A stretch of DNA of 64,000 nucleotides. Origin: Chitinophagales bacterium. Lineage in GTDB: Bacteria > Bacteroidota > Bacteroidia > Chitinophagales > JADJOU01. The notes beneath the pieces were generated by a model, which was given only the letters and a program-made list of their open reading frames with translations, did not search any database and was not told the origin of the DNA. This document shows, piece after piece, positions 54,444 to 63,763 of this stretch. Within the stretch, counting starts at the first letter, position 1. Each line of letters opens with the position of its first letter. The translations under genes were made by a program, and so were the position numbers. Location: positions 102,032-166,031 of the forward strand of contig JAURJQ010000010.1 in assembly GCA_030832185.1 (NCBI GenBank). The letters are read 5' to 3'.

Positions 54444-55865
54444 TTACGGCCATATACCCATCTGCTCATAGTCGCTAGCGACTTTATTGAGTGCTACGAT
54501 AAAGGCAGCTGTTCGCATATCATATTGACCATTACCTTCTTTCCACTGCTGGCGGATAGTGACATAGGCCTTAGCCATTGTATCTGCTAATCCAGAGTTG
54601 ACTAAATCTACCTCTTCTGGACCTTTGACAAATAGCTTGCGCTCCAAGTCATCCATTTTTTTACCAGTCATCTTTTCTAGAAGATCGGCTAATTCTAGAT
54701 TATGATCTTCTTCGTGTTTTTTCTGCATTCTTCCGAATCTTACGTGTGATAGGTTTTTTAACCATTCGAAATAAGAAACGGTCACTCCGCCCGCATTGAT
54801 ATACATGTCTGGGATGATTAACACTCCTTTTTTAAATAATATCTCAGAAGCTTCAGCGGATACAGGTCCATTGGCTGCTTCTCCAATGACTTTGGCTTTG
54901 ATATTTTCTACATTAGCCATCGTGATCTGGTTTTCTAAGGCAGCTGGTATCAAAATATCGCAAGGTAATTCCAACGCATCCGAGCTTTTAGCTAAGTTGG
55001 TAGCTCCTGCGAAATTTAAAATAGACCCTGTTGCCTTTCTATGCTGAAATACAGACTCTATATCCAATCCATTTTCATTGAAAATAGCACCTTCGTATTC
55101 TGCAATAGAAACTACTTTGCAGCCATACTGCTGCATGAATAAAGCGGAGTAATAACCCACGTTTCCCAGGCCTTGCACTACCACAGTTTTTCCTTCTAGT
55201 CCAGCAGTCAGACCTAGTGCTTTCATATCATCCTCGAAGCTAAATACTTCTTTCAATGCATAGGATACTCCACGACCTGTAGCAGCTGTTCTGCCAGCTA
55301 CACCACCCAGGCTCACAGGCTTACCAGTGACACAACCTAGACCATCTAGTTCTCCATTATTAAATGCCATATACGTATCGACGATCCATGCCATCTCTCT
55401 CTCTCCCGATCCATAATCTGGAGCGGGGACGTCGAGACCCGGACCTATAAAATTTTTCTTGATGAGTTCAGAAGCATATCTTCTGGTTACTTTCTCTAGA
55501 ATATCGAGAGACTCTTTTTTAGAATCTATTTTAATTCCCCCTTTGGCACCGCCGAAAGGTACATCTACTAGGGCACATTTGTATGTCATAAGTGATGCTA
55601 AGGCCATGACCTCTTCCTGGTCTATGTGCTCGCTATATCGTATGCCACCTTTTGTTGGCATTCTATGATGGCTATGCTGCACTCTATAAGCCTCAAAGAC
55701 TCTCACCTTGCCATCATTTCCTTTTACAGGAAACTTCAAACGAAGCACATTGTTGCATACTTTGATTTGTTCTAATAATCCTTCTTCCATATTGATAAAT
55801 TTGGAAGCTTTGTCGGTATAGTAGCCTACACCTTCAAAAAAACTTAGTTCTTTCTTTTCTGACAT
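54444..55865 (-). CDS. gdhA: Glu/Leu/Phe/Val-type glutamate dehydrogenase
   Basis: NAD(P)-dependent oxidative deamination of glutamate to 2-oxoglutarate (hexamer). At 473 residues it shows the substrate site GGIRYSEHIDQEEVMALASLMTYKCALVDVPFGGAKGGIKID, with the catalytic Lys in DVPFGGAKGG. PAPDYGSGEREMAWIVDTY and the Rossmann VVVQGLGNVGYYSALFM follow. The C-terminal region includes INAGGVTVSYFEWLKNLSHVRFG. 68 bp upstream of rocD on the same strand, so the two may be co-transcribed and sequential in glutamate formation and use. Confidence 0.94.
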   Translation of the reverse strand: MSEKKELSFFEGVGYYTDKASKFINMEEGLLEQIKVCNNVLRLKFPVKGNDGKVRVFEAYRVQHSHHRMPTKGGIRYSEHIDQEEVMALASLMTYKCALVDVPFGGAKGGIKIDSKKESLDILEKVTRRYASELIKKNFIGPGLDVPAPDYGSGEREMAWIVDTYMAFNNGELDGLGCVTGKPVSLGGVAGRTAATGRGVSYALKEVFSFEDDMKALGLTAGLEGKTVVVQGLGNVGYYSALFMQQYGCKVVSIAEYEGAIFNENGLDIESVFQHRKATGSILNFAGATNLAKSSDALELPCDILIPAALENQITMANVENIKAKVIGEAANGPVSAEASEILFKKGVLIIPDMYINAGGVTVSYFEWLKNLSHVRFGRMQKKHEEDHNLELADLLEKMTGKKMDDLERKLFVKGPEEVDLVNSGLADTMAKAYVTIRQQWKEGNGQYDMRTAAFIVALNKVASDYEQMGIWP

Positions 55866-55877
55866 GTTTTGGGGAAA

Positions 55878-56078
55878 TTATTTTTTTAGTTGTTTGGTTA
55901 TATGCAATAAGGAGGCACTAATGCCAATGAAAATAATAGATAACACGATAACGACTACCGCAAATTTATCACTATTGACGACCCAATGATTGAGACTTTC
56001 CATATAAACGCTTATTACATTGTATAAAGTAGCAAAAATAAGACTTTTGATATGCTCTATAGAATCTTTTTTCCACAC
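55878..56078 (-). CDS. small CcmD-like membrane protein
   Basis: The ORF gives 66 residues. The likely core starts at the internal ATG 56003 (MESLNHWVVNSDKF), giving 41 residues: a single membrane helix AVVVIVLSIIFIGISASLLHI followed by KQLKK. This matches the SxKxxVVVxVLxxIFIG pattern of Bacteroidota CcmD-family proteins, which assist heme delivery in cytochrome c maturation. No ccmB, ccmC or ccmE is present in the window. It lies 12 bp upstream of the glutamate dehydrogenase gene. The assignment rests on a short helix and is tentative. Confidence 0.45.
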   Translation of the reverse strand: MWKKDSIEHIKSLIFATLYNVISVYMESLNHWVVNSDKFAVVVIVLSIIFIGISASLLHITKQLKK

Positions 56079-56556
56079 ACATATTCTAGATAATAGAATG
56101 TCAGTGAATTAGGGTGTATTGCGCGATAGACTTTTACAAAGTATGAGGTTTCCGCATTCTTGATATTATTCGCCAATAATCCAAGACTAGACAACTTTAA
56201 TTATTATCATGGGATGTAACTTTAAAATATATCCTTTATTCGGTATACTGTGCAGCAGTGTTCTACGAAGTCTTTGACTTCCTCTTGGTTTGTAAATTTA
56301 TAATCTATAAAATAAAATGCAGGTCTATAGAGAGAATCAAAATAGCGAAACTATGTAAATTTTATCAGAGATTTTAATATACTAAGAACGAGTCATAATA
56401 GATTCTGTCGAACGTGTCAGAGACATAGTCTAAAGGGGATTGATTTGAAATTGATGTATAGATTAGAAAATGTATTTGATGTATTGCTTGTGCTATATTA
56501 TAATGAATTGACTTCTTTGCTTTCTTCGCGAAACCCCAAGTCTCTTCGCATTGAAT
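56079..56556. other. 478-bp region without supported gene
   Basis: No long ORF. The minus strand has one 43-codon open stretch ending at 56222 (RYFDSLYRPAFYFIDYKF and on), preceded by a stop and with no start codon. Its protein-like composition could be a gene remnant, but I do not recognise it. No hairpin terminator is convincing. Confidence 0.5.
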
Positions 56557-57177
56557 TTAATTTACTGAGGTTAACTTTTCATTTTCTATCAGTATTCTCT
56601 TTGTAGCAATTTCATTTATGTCATCGGTATAGTGATCTGTAATTAGAATGCCTTTCGTTTTACTTTTTTCTAGAATCAGTTTTTTGAATACTTCTTTATG
56701 CAAAGGGGCTAAGAGAGAAAATGGCTCATCTAGTAGAATAAATGGATGCCAAAGGTGAAGAACTACTATGATTTCAATATAGCGCGCAGCGCCATGAGAG
56801 AGCTCGCTCATTTTTTTAAGTGAATAGTCTGAAACATAAGGAACGGAAAAGAGAGGTTTTTGATTTTTATGCGTCTTATACATCATAGCTATGATTTTGC
56901 TAGGAGTGAGGTTTCGTGGTAGAAAACTGTCTTGAGGTAGCATGGCTATGATTTCGTTTTTTGGGCTTGGCTTCCCTTGCTCTTTATTATTTAATGTCCA
57001 CTCAAGCTTATTCGCCTTATACGTTCCAAATAGCGACTTTATTAGGGTCGATTTTCCGCTGACATTTTTACCTTGAATAGCCAAGATATCTCCCGTTTGA
57101 ATAGAAAAATTTCAATTCTAAATGAGTTTGTGTTTTCCTTGGCAAAGACTTATATTATGAACATCAATTTGGAGCAT
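56557..57177 (-). pseudogene. ABC transporter ATPase interrupted by two nonsense codons
   Basis: The track ORF (TTG 57084) begins just before Walker A (QGKNVSGKSTL). It continues with the Q-loop MLPQDSFLPRN, a degenerate signature ELSHGAARYIE, Walker B FILLDEPFSLL and H-loop LITDHY. Reading the same frame upstream restores the usual ABC N-terminus from ATG 57177: MLQIDVHNISLCQGKHKLI, TAG, N, TGA, NFSIQTGDILAIQG. Both stops sit where the fold needs a hydrophobic strand. The start ATG overlaps the 3' end of the membrane gene by 28 bp, as in an operon. Either a pseudogene or sequencing errors; less likely, a truncated ATPase re-initiating at TTG. Confidence 0.72.
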
Positions 57178-57434
57178 TGGATAGATAAAAAAAGAATTAA
57201 AGTAAAAATCGCATTTAAAACTAATGTTTTTATCATAAGTTCTAATTTGGTGTAGCCATAGTTATGATAAAAATAATATTCATTCCCTTTATGATACTGA
57301 TAGGCGATAAAAGACACTAGACTACCATAGGTTAGAAAGCAGATGAAAAAATTACTCGCTATGCTAATGAAAATAGAAAATACAAGATTGTATAAAAAGG
57401 TGTCTCGGTAGTATTGGAGGAAGACGATGTGCAT
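57150..57434 (-). CDS. small membrane protein, probable partner of the ABC ATPase
   Basis: A 94-residue protein with two to three hydrophobic segments (LYNLVFSIFISIASNFFICFLTYGSLVSFIAY and MIKTLVLNAIFTLILFLSI) separated by a Tyr-rich loop HKGNEYYFYHNYGYTKLE. It overlaps the ATG of the ABC ATPase gene by 28 bp, so the pair was one operon. Too short for a normal ABC permease. It may be a reduced subunit or itself a relic. Family not recognised. Confidence 0.55.
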   Translation of the reverse strand: MHIVFLQYYRDTFLYNLVFSIFISIASNFFICFLTYGSLVSFIAYQYHKGNEYYFYHNYGYTKLELMIKTLVLNAIFTLILFLSIQCSKLMFII

Positions 57435-57541
57435 GAATAGATATATTTTAGGTCATTAACGTCGTCTAATATAAATTAGTATCTATTGCAATTTATACAT
57501 TATAAACAAAGCAATCATAAATCCTATAAAATTTGAAAGCA

Positions 57542-58288
57542 CTATAATCTTATTCCTACCCATATACTCCTTGGGGAGGTCTGTGAATAAGCCCCTAAAT
57601 CGTAATCTCCAAAATGCTCGCTCATCTGAAAGCCTTGAGCACCAAGCATAGATTCTAGCTCGTTCGATTCAAAAAGCTGGACTTGTTCCCTAAAATGAAA
57701 AACGCCATTTTGGTCTATGACTTTGATTTCTTTCTTGACGAAATCTCCTTCAAAATATTTATGAATTTCAAATTGTATAGAATCGATGACTTTAGTGTAT
57801 GATTCTTCACCTTTAGCTCTTACTAGCTGGCTATTGAGATAGTCTATGACTACAATCCCCCCTTTCGCTTGATGTTTTTTGATACTTGCTAGGACATCTA
57901 GATTCTCATTTTTATTTTCAAAGTATCCAAAGGAGGTAAATAAATTGAAGACAAAATCAAACGAAGTCTTTAGATCAAAATCTCGCATATCGGCTACTTG
58001 AAATTCTATGTTTAATTTTTCAGGGAGCTCTATGACTTTTGCCTTAGCTTCAGCTATGGAGTTGCTAGCCAGATCCAGGCCTGTGACCGTATTTCCTTTA
58101 CTAGCCATGTAGATAGCGTGTCTGCCTGCTCCACAGGCTAGGTCCAATATCTTATGTGAAGGCTGAATTTCGAATTTAGCGTATAGGTGATCTATGAAAT
58201 ACTGAGCTTCCCGATTATCTCTATGCTGATAGAGAAGGTGATAGTATGGACTATCAAACCATGATTCAAACCAATTCATGCCTACCAT
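57542..58288 (-). CDS. class I SAM-dependent methyltransferase
   Basis: A 248-residue protein with the Rossmann-type SAM fold: motif I KILDLACGAGRHAIYMASKG near 50, the acidic strand-2 end in VTGLDLASNSI, and motif IV FDFVFNLFTSFGYF near 115. The second half has an insertion of beta-strands (KYFEGDFVKKEIKVIDQNGVFHF) seen in small-molecule methyltransferases of the type-11/25 groups. The substrate is unknown. It is 40 bp from the phosphoribosyltransferase gene on the same strand. Confidence 0.85.
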   Translation of the reverse strand: MVGMNWFESWFDSPYYHLLYQHRDNREAQYFIDHLYAKFEIQPSHKILDLACGAGRHAIYMASKGNTVTGLDLASNSIAEAKAKVIELPEKLNIEFQVADMRDFDLKTSFDFVFNLFTSFGYFENKNENLDVLASIKKHQAKGGIVVIDYLNSQLVRAKGEESYTKVIDSIQFEIHKYFEGDFVKKEIKVIDQNGVFHFREQVQLFESNELESMLGAQGFQMSEHFGDYDLGAYSQTSPRSIWVGIRL

Positions 58289-58328
58289 TTGAGATTTTAT
58301 ACCAAAGAAAACTAATCAATTTTTTGGA

Positions 58329-58823
58329 TTACACGAGCTCTATGCCCACTAGTTTTTTATTTTTCACTATGACTTCTATTTTTTCCAGTAGCGTCGTATT
58401 GAGCGATATGCCTACATAGTCAGCCATAATGGGAAATCGCTTGTACTTTCTTTCTACTAGAATCAGGGTATGCAGTGCATCTATCTTTAAATCAAAAAAA
58501 GGTTTGAGTGCATAAAAAAGCGTTTTGCCGCTATTGATGACATCATCTACTAAAATAATTGCGGTATCCTTGGTCTCAAGTGTTTTGGAAAGTTTGATTT
58601 CACTTGTTTGAGGATTCTTTTTGTCTATTTCCAATGAAATGACATCGGTTTCTATCTTCAGTAGAGGTCCTAGATAGCGAACTATTTCTTGCGCCAGCAC
58701 AAACCCACTTTCCTGAATACCTACGAAGATTATTTTCTTGCGATGACAGCAGTTTTCTGCCACTTGATAGGCTATGCGTTCTAGTATTCGCTCTATTTTT
58801 TCTCTATTTGCTATTTGGGCCAC
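58329..58823 (-). CDS. PyrR-like phosphoribosyltransferase-family protein
   Basis: A 164-residue type I PRTase fold with the PRPP-binding motif TAIILVDDVINSGKTLFYAL near residue 90. The N-terminal region is RILERIAYQVAENC followed by FVGIQESGFVLAQEIV. Length and order resemble PyrR, the bifunctional uracil PRTase/regulator, but no pyrimidine genes are nearby and I see no attenuator-like leader. Phosphoribosyltransferase is the safe call. Probably in an operon with the methyltransferase downstream. Confidence 0.83.
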   Translation of the reverse strand: MAQIANREKIERILERIAYQVAENCCHRKKIIFVGIQESGFVLAQEIVRYLGPLLKIETDVISLEIDKKNPQTSEIKLSKTLETKDTAIILVDDVINSGKTLFYALKPFFDLKIDALHTLILVERKYKRFPIMADYVGISLNTTLLEKIEVIVKNKKLVGIELV

Positions 58824-58923
58824 GGAATATAATTTTAAGTTACAAGTGTTAAGTTTTAAATTGTGTTTACTTTATATGAAAGACGGTTAAATTGGAAAAT
58901 TATTAGTTATTCGCTATTCATTC

Positions 58924-59580
58924 TTAGTTTATCCCCTTCAGCATCGGCACAAATTGGAATCCGTCAAATCGCTCCTCATAGTATTCATCATCGGACAGTT
59001 TTAATATTCGTTTCATATAATTGGTTTCGGAATCATTGAGTGGAATTATCATTTCCCCACCTATTTTTAGCTGAGAAAGTAGGGTCTCAGGCACGTAATC
59101 CGCACCGCAGGTTATGATGATTTTGTCAAAGGGGGCTTCATTTGCCAATCCTTCAAAGCCATCTTTTAAAAATGGGTATACATTTTTTAGTTTGATATCT
59201 TTAAAAAAACTTCGTGCTTTTTCATGGAGAATTTTATGGCGCTCTAAGGTATATACTTTATCGCATAATAGGCTCAGCACACTAGCCTGATAGCCAGACC
59301 CTGTTCCTATTTCTAATATCTTATCACTCGGCTGAGGGTGGAGTACTATAGTCTGAATAGCTACGGTAAGGGGGGATGACATAGTTTGATCTTCGTCTAT
59401 AAGCACAGGGGCTATTTCGTAGGCTATGCGCTCAAAGCCTATCGGAGCGAATATATGACGCGGAATAGTGCTCATGACTTGCATGACTTTTTCATAATCG
59501 CTTATTCCCATTTTAGTTAGTTGGACTATGAGCTCATCGATCATATTGCGCCTTAACCCTATCGTTATATTACTATCCAT
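58924..59580 (-). CDS. pcm: protein-L-isoaspartate O-methyltransferase
   Basis: Repairs isomerised Asp/Asn residues by methylating L-isoaspartate using SAM. The 218-residue protein has the family opening MIDELIVQLTKMGISDYEKVMQVMSTIPRHIFAP, the substrate loop DEDQTMSSPLTVAIQ (SxPxxVA), motif I ILEIGTGSGYQASVL near 95, and DKIIITCGADYVPETLLSQLKIGG. Length and motif order are complete. Confidence 0.95.
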   Translation of the reverse strand: MDSNITIGLRRNMIDELIVQLTKMGISDYEKVMQVMSTIPRHIFAPIGFERIAYEIAPVLIDEDQTMSSPLTVAIQTIVLHPQPSDKILEIGTGSGYQASVLSLLCDKVYTLERHKILHEKARSFFKDIKLKNVYPFLKDGFEGLANEAPFDKIIITCGADYVPETLLSQLKIGGEMIIPLNDSETNYMKRILKLSDDEYYEERFDGFQFVPMLKGIN

Positions 59581-59616
59581 TCGTCAAAAAATCGTTCAAA
59601 AGTAGGCATTTAACCT

Positions 59617-59624
59617 TAGATTTG
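59617..59624 (+). promoter_or_regulatory. candidate -7 element for the phosphohexomutase gene
   Basis: TAGATTTG lies 62 bp before the ATG. There is no convincing -33 TTG. Confidence 0.25.
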
Positions 59625-59686
59625 TAAACTTTTTCTGACCACCGGATTTGGTTAGAATTAATTAATTAGAAAACTTAAATAATATA

Positions 59687-61090
59687 ATGTACAAGATAAA
59701 GTTTGGTACAGACGGTTGGAGAGCTATCATAGCTAAGGATTATACCACAGATAATGTGGCTCGCGTGGCCGCAGCCACTGCAGATTTTATATTAAAATCG
59801 AATCTAAAGCCTACGATTGCCTTGGGTTTTGATTGTCGATTTGGTGGAAAAATATTCGCAGAGACCATCATTCAAGTGATGTACTCAAAAGGCGTTAAGG
59901 TTATTTTTTATGACAATATTTGCACCACGCCTATGTTATCATTGGCTTGCAATGAGTATAAAGCTGATATCGGAGTTATGGTGACTGCTAGCCATAATCC
60001 TCCATCCTATAATGGGTATAAATTAAAGTCTACCTTTGGAGGACCTACCCCGCCTAGCGAAGTTCAGGAGGTGGAAAATAGGATCCCAGAATCTTATTCT
60101 TATTCAGAAGTTTCGCTTGATAATATAAAGTCAGAAGGATTTTTAAACTATCAGGATTTTAGAACGCTTTATTTAGATAGAGTTCGAAAGGGGTTTGATT
60201 TAGCTACCATAAACAACTCTAAGCTTACATTGGGCTATAACGCCATGTTTGGAGCTGGTCAGTGCATAGTTCCCGATATATTGCCTAAGGCAGTTCATTT
60301 TAACTGTGAGTGGAATCCGAACTTCAATCATATAGCACCGGAGCCGATTCCAGCAAATTTGAAAGATTTTTCTGATTATTTGAAATCAAGAGGAGACGTC
60401 GATATTTCTTTTGTCAATGACGGCGATGCCGATAGAATTGCATTGATGGATAGACAAGGAAATTATATAGATGCGCATATGATTATACTAATGCTCATTT
60501 ATATTCTTCATAAAGATAAAGGGATGAGTGGCAAGGTGGTTGTGGCTTTCTCTGTTTCACCTAAGATTAAAAAAATGTGTGAAGCATTCGGATTACCTAT
60601 CGAAGTGACCAAAATTGGCTTTAAATATATAGCTGAAATTATCCAGGAGGGTGGCGTGCTCGTAGGAGGTGAAGAAAGCGGAGGAATATCTGTTGCAGGT
60701 CATATTCCTGAACGCGATGGTATATGGGATGCATTGATTGTTATTGATTATTTAGCCAGAACAGGTAAATCATTAGAACAATTTATCGAAGATATCAATG
60801 GCGTTGTCGGTGCGTTTTCTTATGGTAGAAGTGATTTGAAATTGACCGAAGAGAAAAAACAAGCGATACTGAAATATTGTGAAACGACAGATATCAAGTT
60901 TCTAGCGGACATTCCTGTGGAGTTAACTGAAACGATAGATGGCTTTAAATATCACCTCGAAGGTGAGAGAGTTCTTATGATCAGAGCTAGCGGAACGGAA
61001 CCAGTGTTGCGTGTATATTGTCAAGCAGAGTCGAACGAAAAGGTGAAAGAAGTTTTAGATAAAGTTTGCTCATTTTTACAGTCTATCTAA
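59687..61090 (+). CDS. phosphoglucomutase/phosphomannomutase family protein
   Basis: Interconverts hexose-1-phosphate and hexose-6-phosphate (alpha-D-phosphohexomutase). Of 467 residues, the N-terminus is IKFGTDGWRAIIAKDYT. The phosphoserine loop is VTASHNPPSYNGYKLK near 105. The metal-binding loop is FVNDGDADRIALMD near 245, the sugar-binding loop GGEESGGISVAGHIPERDG near 330, and the phosphate-binding loop IRASGTEPVLRVYCQA near 435. Glucose versus mannose (or glucosamine) specificity cannot be decided; the FGTDGWRA start is seen in PGM/PMM forms rather than in GlmM. Confidence 0.93.
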   Translation: MYKIKFGTDGWRAIIAKDYTTDNVARVAAATADFILKSNLKPTIALGFDCRFGGKIFAETIIQVMYSKGVKVIFYDNICTTPMLSLACNEYKADIGVMVTASHNPPSYNGYKLKSTFGGPTPPSEVQEVENRIPESYSYSEVSLDNIKSEGFLNYQDFRTLYLDRVRKGFDLATINNSKLTLGYNAMFGAGQCIVPDILPKAVHFNCEWNPNFNHIAPEPIPANLKDFSDYLKSRGDVDISFVNDGDADRIALMDRQGNYIDAHMIILMLIYILHKDKGMSGKVVVAFSVSPKIKKMCEAFGLPIEVTKIGFKYIAEIIQEGGVLVGGEESGGISVAGHIPERDGIWDALIVIDYLARTGKSLEQFIEDINGVVGAFSYGRSDLKLTEEKKQAILKYCETTDIKFLADIPVELTETIDGFKYHLEGERVLMIRASGTEPVLRVYCQAESNEKVKEVLDKVCSFLQSI

Positions 61091-61122
61091 TGCAAAAGCA
61101 AGAATTTTAAATTTATAATTAA

Positions 61123-62298
61123 ATGTACGACACAAAAATCTCCTTTGAAAATACTGAAGTAGCCTATGCTTCTCTATCTGACAAGGAATTAAAAAAAGCT
61201 TACTGGTTATTTAGAATGATGAGTATACCATGGCTAGTGAATATAGGAAATTCTATGATTACGCTTTGTTTAAAGTTAAATCTGCCGATACAAGGCATAA
61301 TAAAAAATATGGTGTTTTCTCATTTCTGTGGGGGCGAGTCTTTAGACGAGTCCATTCCATTAATTTTTCGATTGAAAAAAAGTAATATCGAAGTATTATT
61401 GAATTATAGTGTGGAAGGATTAGAAGATACTTCAGGTTATAGAGATACGTATGAAAAAACGCTCAATGCCATTCATTTCGCCAAAGAAAATCCTTCTGTA
61501 CGCGCTATGTGTGTTAAATTTACTGGTTATGCGCATACGGATATTTGGGTGAAGCTACAAGCTAAACAAGAATTGACACCAGCAGAGCAGCAGGAATTTC
61601 TTCAAGCGAAGTCATACATAGAAAAACTGTGTAGCGAAGCTGTGGACTGTAATGTGCATTTGTATGTAGATGCAGAGGAGAGTTGGTTTCAAGATAGCAT
61701 CGATACCTTAGTGGATGATATGATGGAGAAATACAATAAAGAAGAAGCCTTTATATTCAATACTTATCAGTTGTATCGCAGTGATAAATTAGAGGACTTT
61801 AAGAAAGCACACCAGAGAGCTTTAGAAAAGGGCTATATCCTAGGAGCTAAAATTGTTCGAGGGGCTTATGTAGAAAAGGAAAACGACTACTATGTAAAAC
61901 TAGGAACGAAATCTCCAATCAATAATACCAAAGAAGCTTCAGATCGAGAATTCGATGGGGCTGTTCGATATGCTGTGGAGAATGTAACAACTATTTCCTT
62001 GTGTTGTGCATCTCATAATGAAGCCTCCAATAAACTCTATTTTGAACTATTGACCGAGAAAAATATTCCTCTTAATCACAAGCACGTCAATAGTTCCCAG
62101 CTGCTCGGCATGAGTGATAATATAACTTATAATCTGTCAGCTACGGGTATGAATACAGCTAAATACATGCCCTTTGGTCCAGTAAAAGAAGTGATTCCTT
62201 ACCTTATCAGACGAGCACAGGAGAACACTTCTGTCGAAGGCCAGACGAGTCGTGAACTTTTACTACTTGAAAAAGAATTGAAGAGAAGGGGAATATGA
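61123..62298 (+). CDS. proline dehydrogenase
   Basis: FAD-dependent oxidation of proline to pyrroline-5-carboxylate, passing electrons to quinone. A 391-residue monofunctional enzyme (no P5C dehydrogenase domain). The TIM-barrel shows LLNYSVEGLEDTSG near 93, VRAMCVKFTGYA, LYVDAEESWFQ, YILGAKIVRGAYVEKEN near 245, and CCASHNEASNKLYFEL. The FAD/proline-binding tail is KYMPFGPVKEVIPYLIRRAQEN. With ornithine aminotransferase and glutamate dehydrogenase in the window it forms a proline/ornithine-to-glutamate route; the genes are not in one operon. It lies 32 bp after the phosphohexomutase gene. Confidence 0.95.
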   Translation: MYDTKISFENTEVAYASLSDKELKKAYWLFRMMSIPWLVNIGNSMITLCLKLNLPIQGIIKNMVFSHFCGGESLDESIPLIFRLKKSNIEVLLNYSVEGLEDTSGYRDTYEKTLNAIHFAKENPSVRAMCVKFTGYAHTDIWVKLQAKQELTPAEQQEFLQAKSYIEKLCSEAVDCNVHLYVDAEESWFQDSIDTLVDDMMEKYNKEEAFIFNTYQLYRSDKLEDFKKAHQRALEKGYILGAKIVRGAYVEKENDYYVKLGTKSPINNTKEASDREFDGAVRYAVENVTTISLCCASHNEASNKLYFELLTEKNIPLNHKHVNSSQLLGMSDNITYNLSATGMNTAKYMPFGPVKEVIPYLIRRAQENTSVEGQTSRELLLLEKELKRRGI

Positions 62299-62506
62299 AT
62301 GCGAAAGGCGTATAGATTTCAATAGATATTTTTTAGTCTTTTTCGATTTAATATCTTTTTCAAGAACATCCAAAGACTATGGTAATGTCTTAAATTTAAA
62401 ATAACTTAATCATAATTAGCACATAGAGCATAAGCCTTCAGTGAAAATCCAAATGAAGTTGTTTCTTGGAGATTAGTGAAGTATCATTTAGGATAAATAG
62501 CCTTAG

Positions 62507-63763
62507 CTAAAACCGCCTATCTCGCCTATTTTTATTAGATCCAGGTTTGTCTCTAGCTGGCGGTCTTTCATTTCTAGTAGGTCGCTGAGCTTGTTTCGGC
62601 TTAGGTTCGATGACAAATACCTCCATAGGATATGGGTGATCGTCTATGACTGGTATTTTCTTACCTATCAGTTTTTCGATGTCTTTTAAGTAGGCTTTTT
62701 CCTCAAAATCACAAAAGGAGAGGGCCGTGCCATTAGCGCCAGCTCGACCAGTTCTACCTATTCGATGCACGTAGGTTTCCGCTATATTCGAAGTCTCATA
62801 ATTAATAACATACTCCAGTTCGTCTATATCTATACCACGTGCAGCAATATCCGTGGCTACTAATACACGAGTCGTCTGATTCTTAAAATTAGTCAGGGCT
62901 TTTTGTCTGTTATTTTGGGTTTTATTGCCGTGGATAGCCTCTGCGGTTACTTTGTGACTTTGAAGATATTTCACCACCTTATCAGCACCGTGCTTAGTTC
63001 TAGTAAATACTAAAACGGTTTTTATTTTGGGGTCCTTTAATATATCTAGTAGGAGCGAATTCTTATTTTTTCTATCTACGAAATATAGAAATTGATTAAT
63101 CGTATCGGCGGTGGAGGAGACTGGTGTCACTTCTATCTTCACAGGTTGAACGAGTATGGTATCGGCTAGCTTCACTATTTCAGGAGGCATAGTAGCAGAG
63201 AAGAAGAGGGATTGCCTTTTTTCTGGTAGTAGTTTTATGAGTCTTTTTACATCATGTACAAACCCCATATCGAGCATTCTATCCGCCTCATCTAGCACGA
63301 ATAATTCTATACTATTCAAGTGTATGAATCCTTGACCAATAAGGTCTAGGAGTCTTCCTGGAGTAGCAATCAGAATGTCGACTCCTCTCTGCAATGCATC
63401 TGTTTGAGCTTTTTGTCCGACACCACCGAATATAACAGTTGAATAGAGTCGAGAAAATTTTCCATATGCCTTGAAACTCTCTTCTATTTGTATTGCTAAT
63501 TCACGTGTTGGCGTTAAAATTAGGCTTCTTATTTTGCGTCTCTTTTCATTGATAGACGTTTGACTGAGGAGTTGTATGATAGGTATGGCAAAAGCAGCGG
63601 TCTTTCCGGTACCTGTCTGGGCACAGCCCAGCACATCTTTTCGGGCTAACATAGCAGGTATAGCCGCCTCTTGTATTGGCGTCGGGTGTGTGTATCCTTC
63701 TGCGTCGAGGGCTTTCAGTATGTTTTCGTCTATGCCGAGTTGCTTAAAAGTAGTGTGTTCCAA
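62507..63763 (-). CDS. rhlE: DEAD-box RNA helicase, RhlE type
   Basis: ATP-dependent RNA remodelling enzyme (418 residues) with complete DEAD-box motifs. These are the Q-motif GYTHPTPIQEAAIP, motif I AQTGTGKTAAFAIPI, Ia LTPTRELAIQ, Ib TPGRLLD, II VLDEADRMLDMGF, III FFSATMPPEI, IV VLVFTRTKHGADKV, V VATDIAARGIDI and VI YVHRIGRTGRAG. The basic C-terminal tail (RPTRNERPPARDKPGSNKNRRDRRF) is the RNA-binding extension of RhlE-like proteins. Monocistronic here. Confidence 0.93.
   Translation of the reverse strand: MEHTTFKQLGIDENILKALDAEGYTHPTPIQEAAIPAMLARKDVLGCAQTGTGKTAAFAIPIIQLLSQTSINEKRRKIRSLILTPTRELAIQIEESFKAYGKFSRLYSTVIFGGVGQKAQTDALQRGVDILIATPGRLLDLIGQGFIHLNSIELFVLDEADRMLDMGFVHDVKRLIKLLPEKRQSLFFSATMPPEIVKLADTILVQPVKIEVTPVSSTADTINQFLYFVDRKNKNSLLLDILKDPKIKTVLVFTRTKHGADKVVKYLQSHKVTAEAIHGNKTQNNRQKALTNFKNQTTRVLVATDIAARGIDIDELEYVINYETSNIAETYVHRIGRTGRAGANGTALSFCDFEEKAYLKDIEKLIGKKIPVIDDHPYPMEVFVIEPKPKQAQRPTRNERPPARDKPGSNKNRRDRRF

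Noticed and set aside
56222-56354. 43-codon minus-strand open frame ending FVEHCCTVYRIKDIF
   Set aside because: Protein-like composition, but there is no start codon, a stop lies directly upstream and no family is recognised. Recorded only as a possible remnant.
57150-57434. Small membrane protein as a complete ABC permease
   Set aside because: 94 residues with two or three helices is too short for a known ABC permease, so it is described only as a probable partner.
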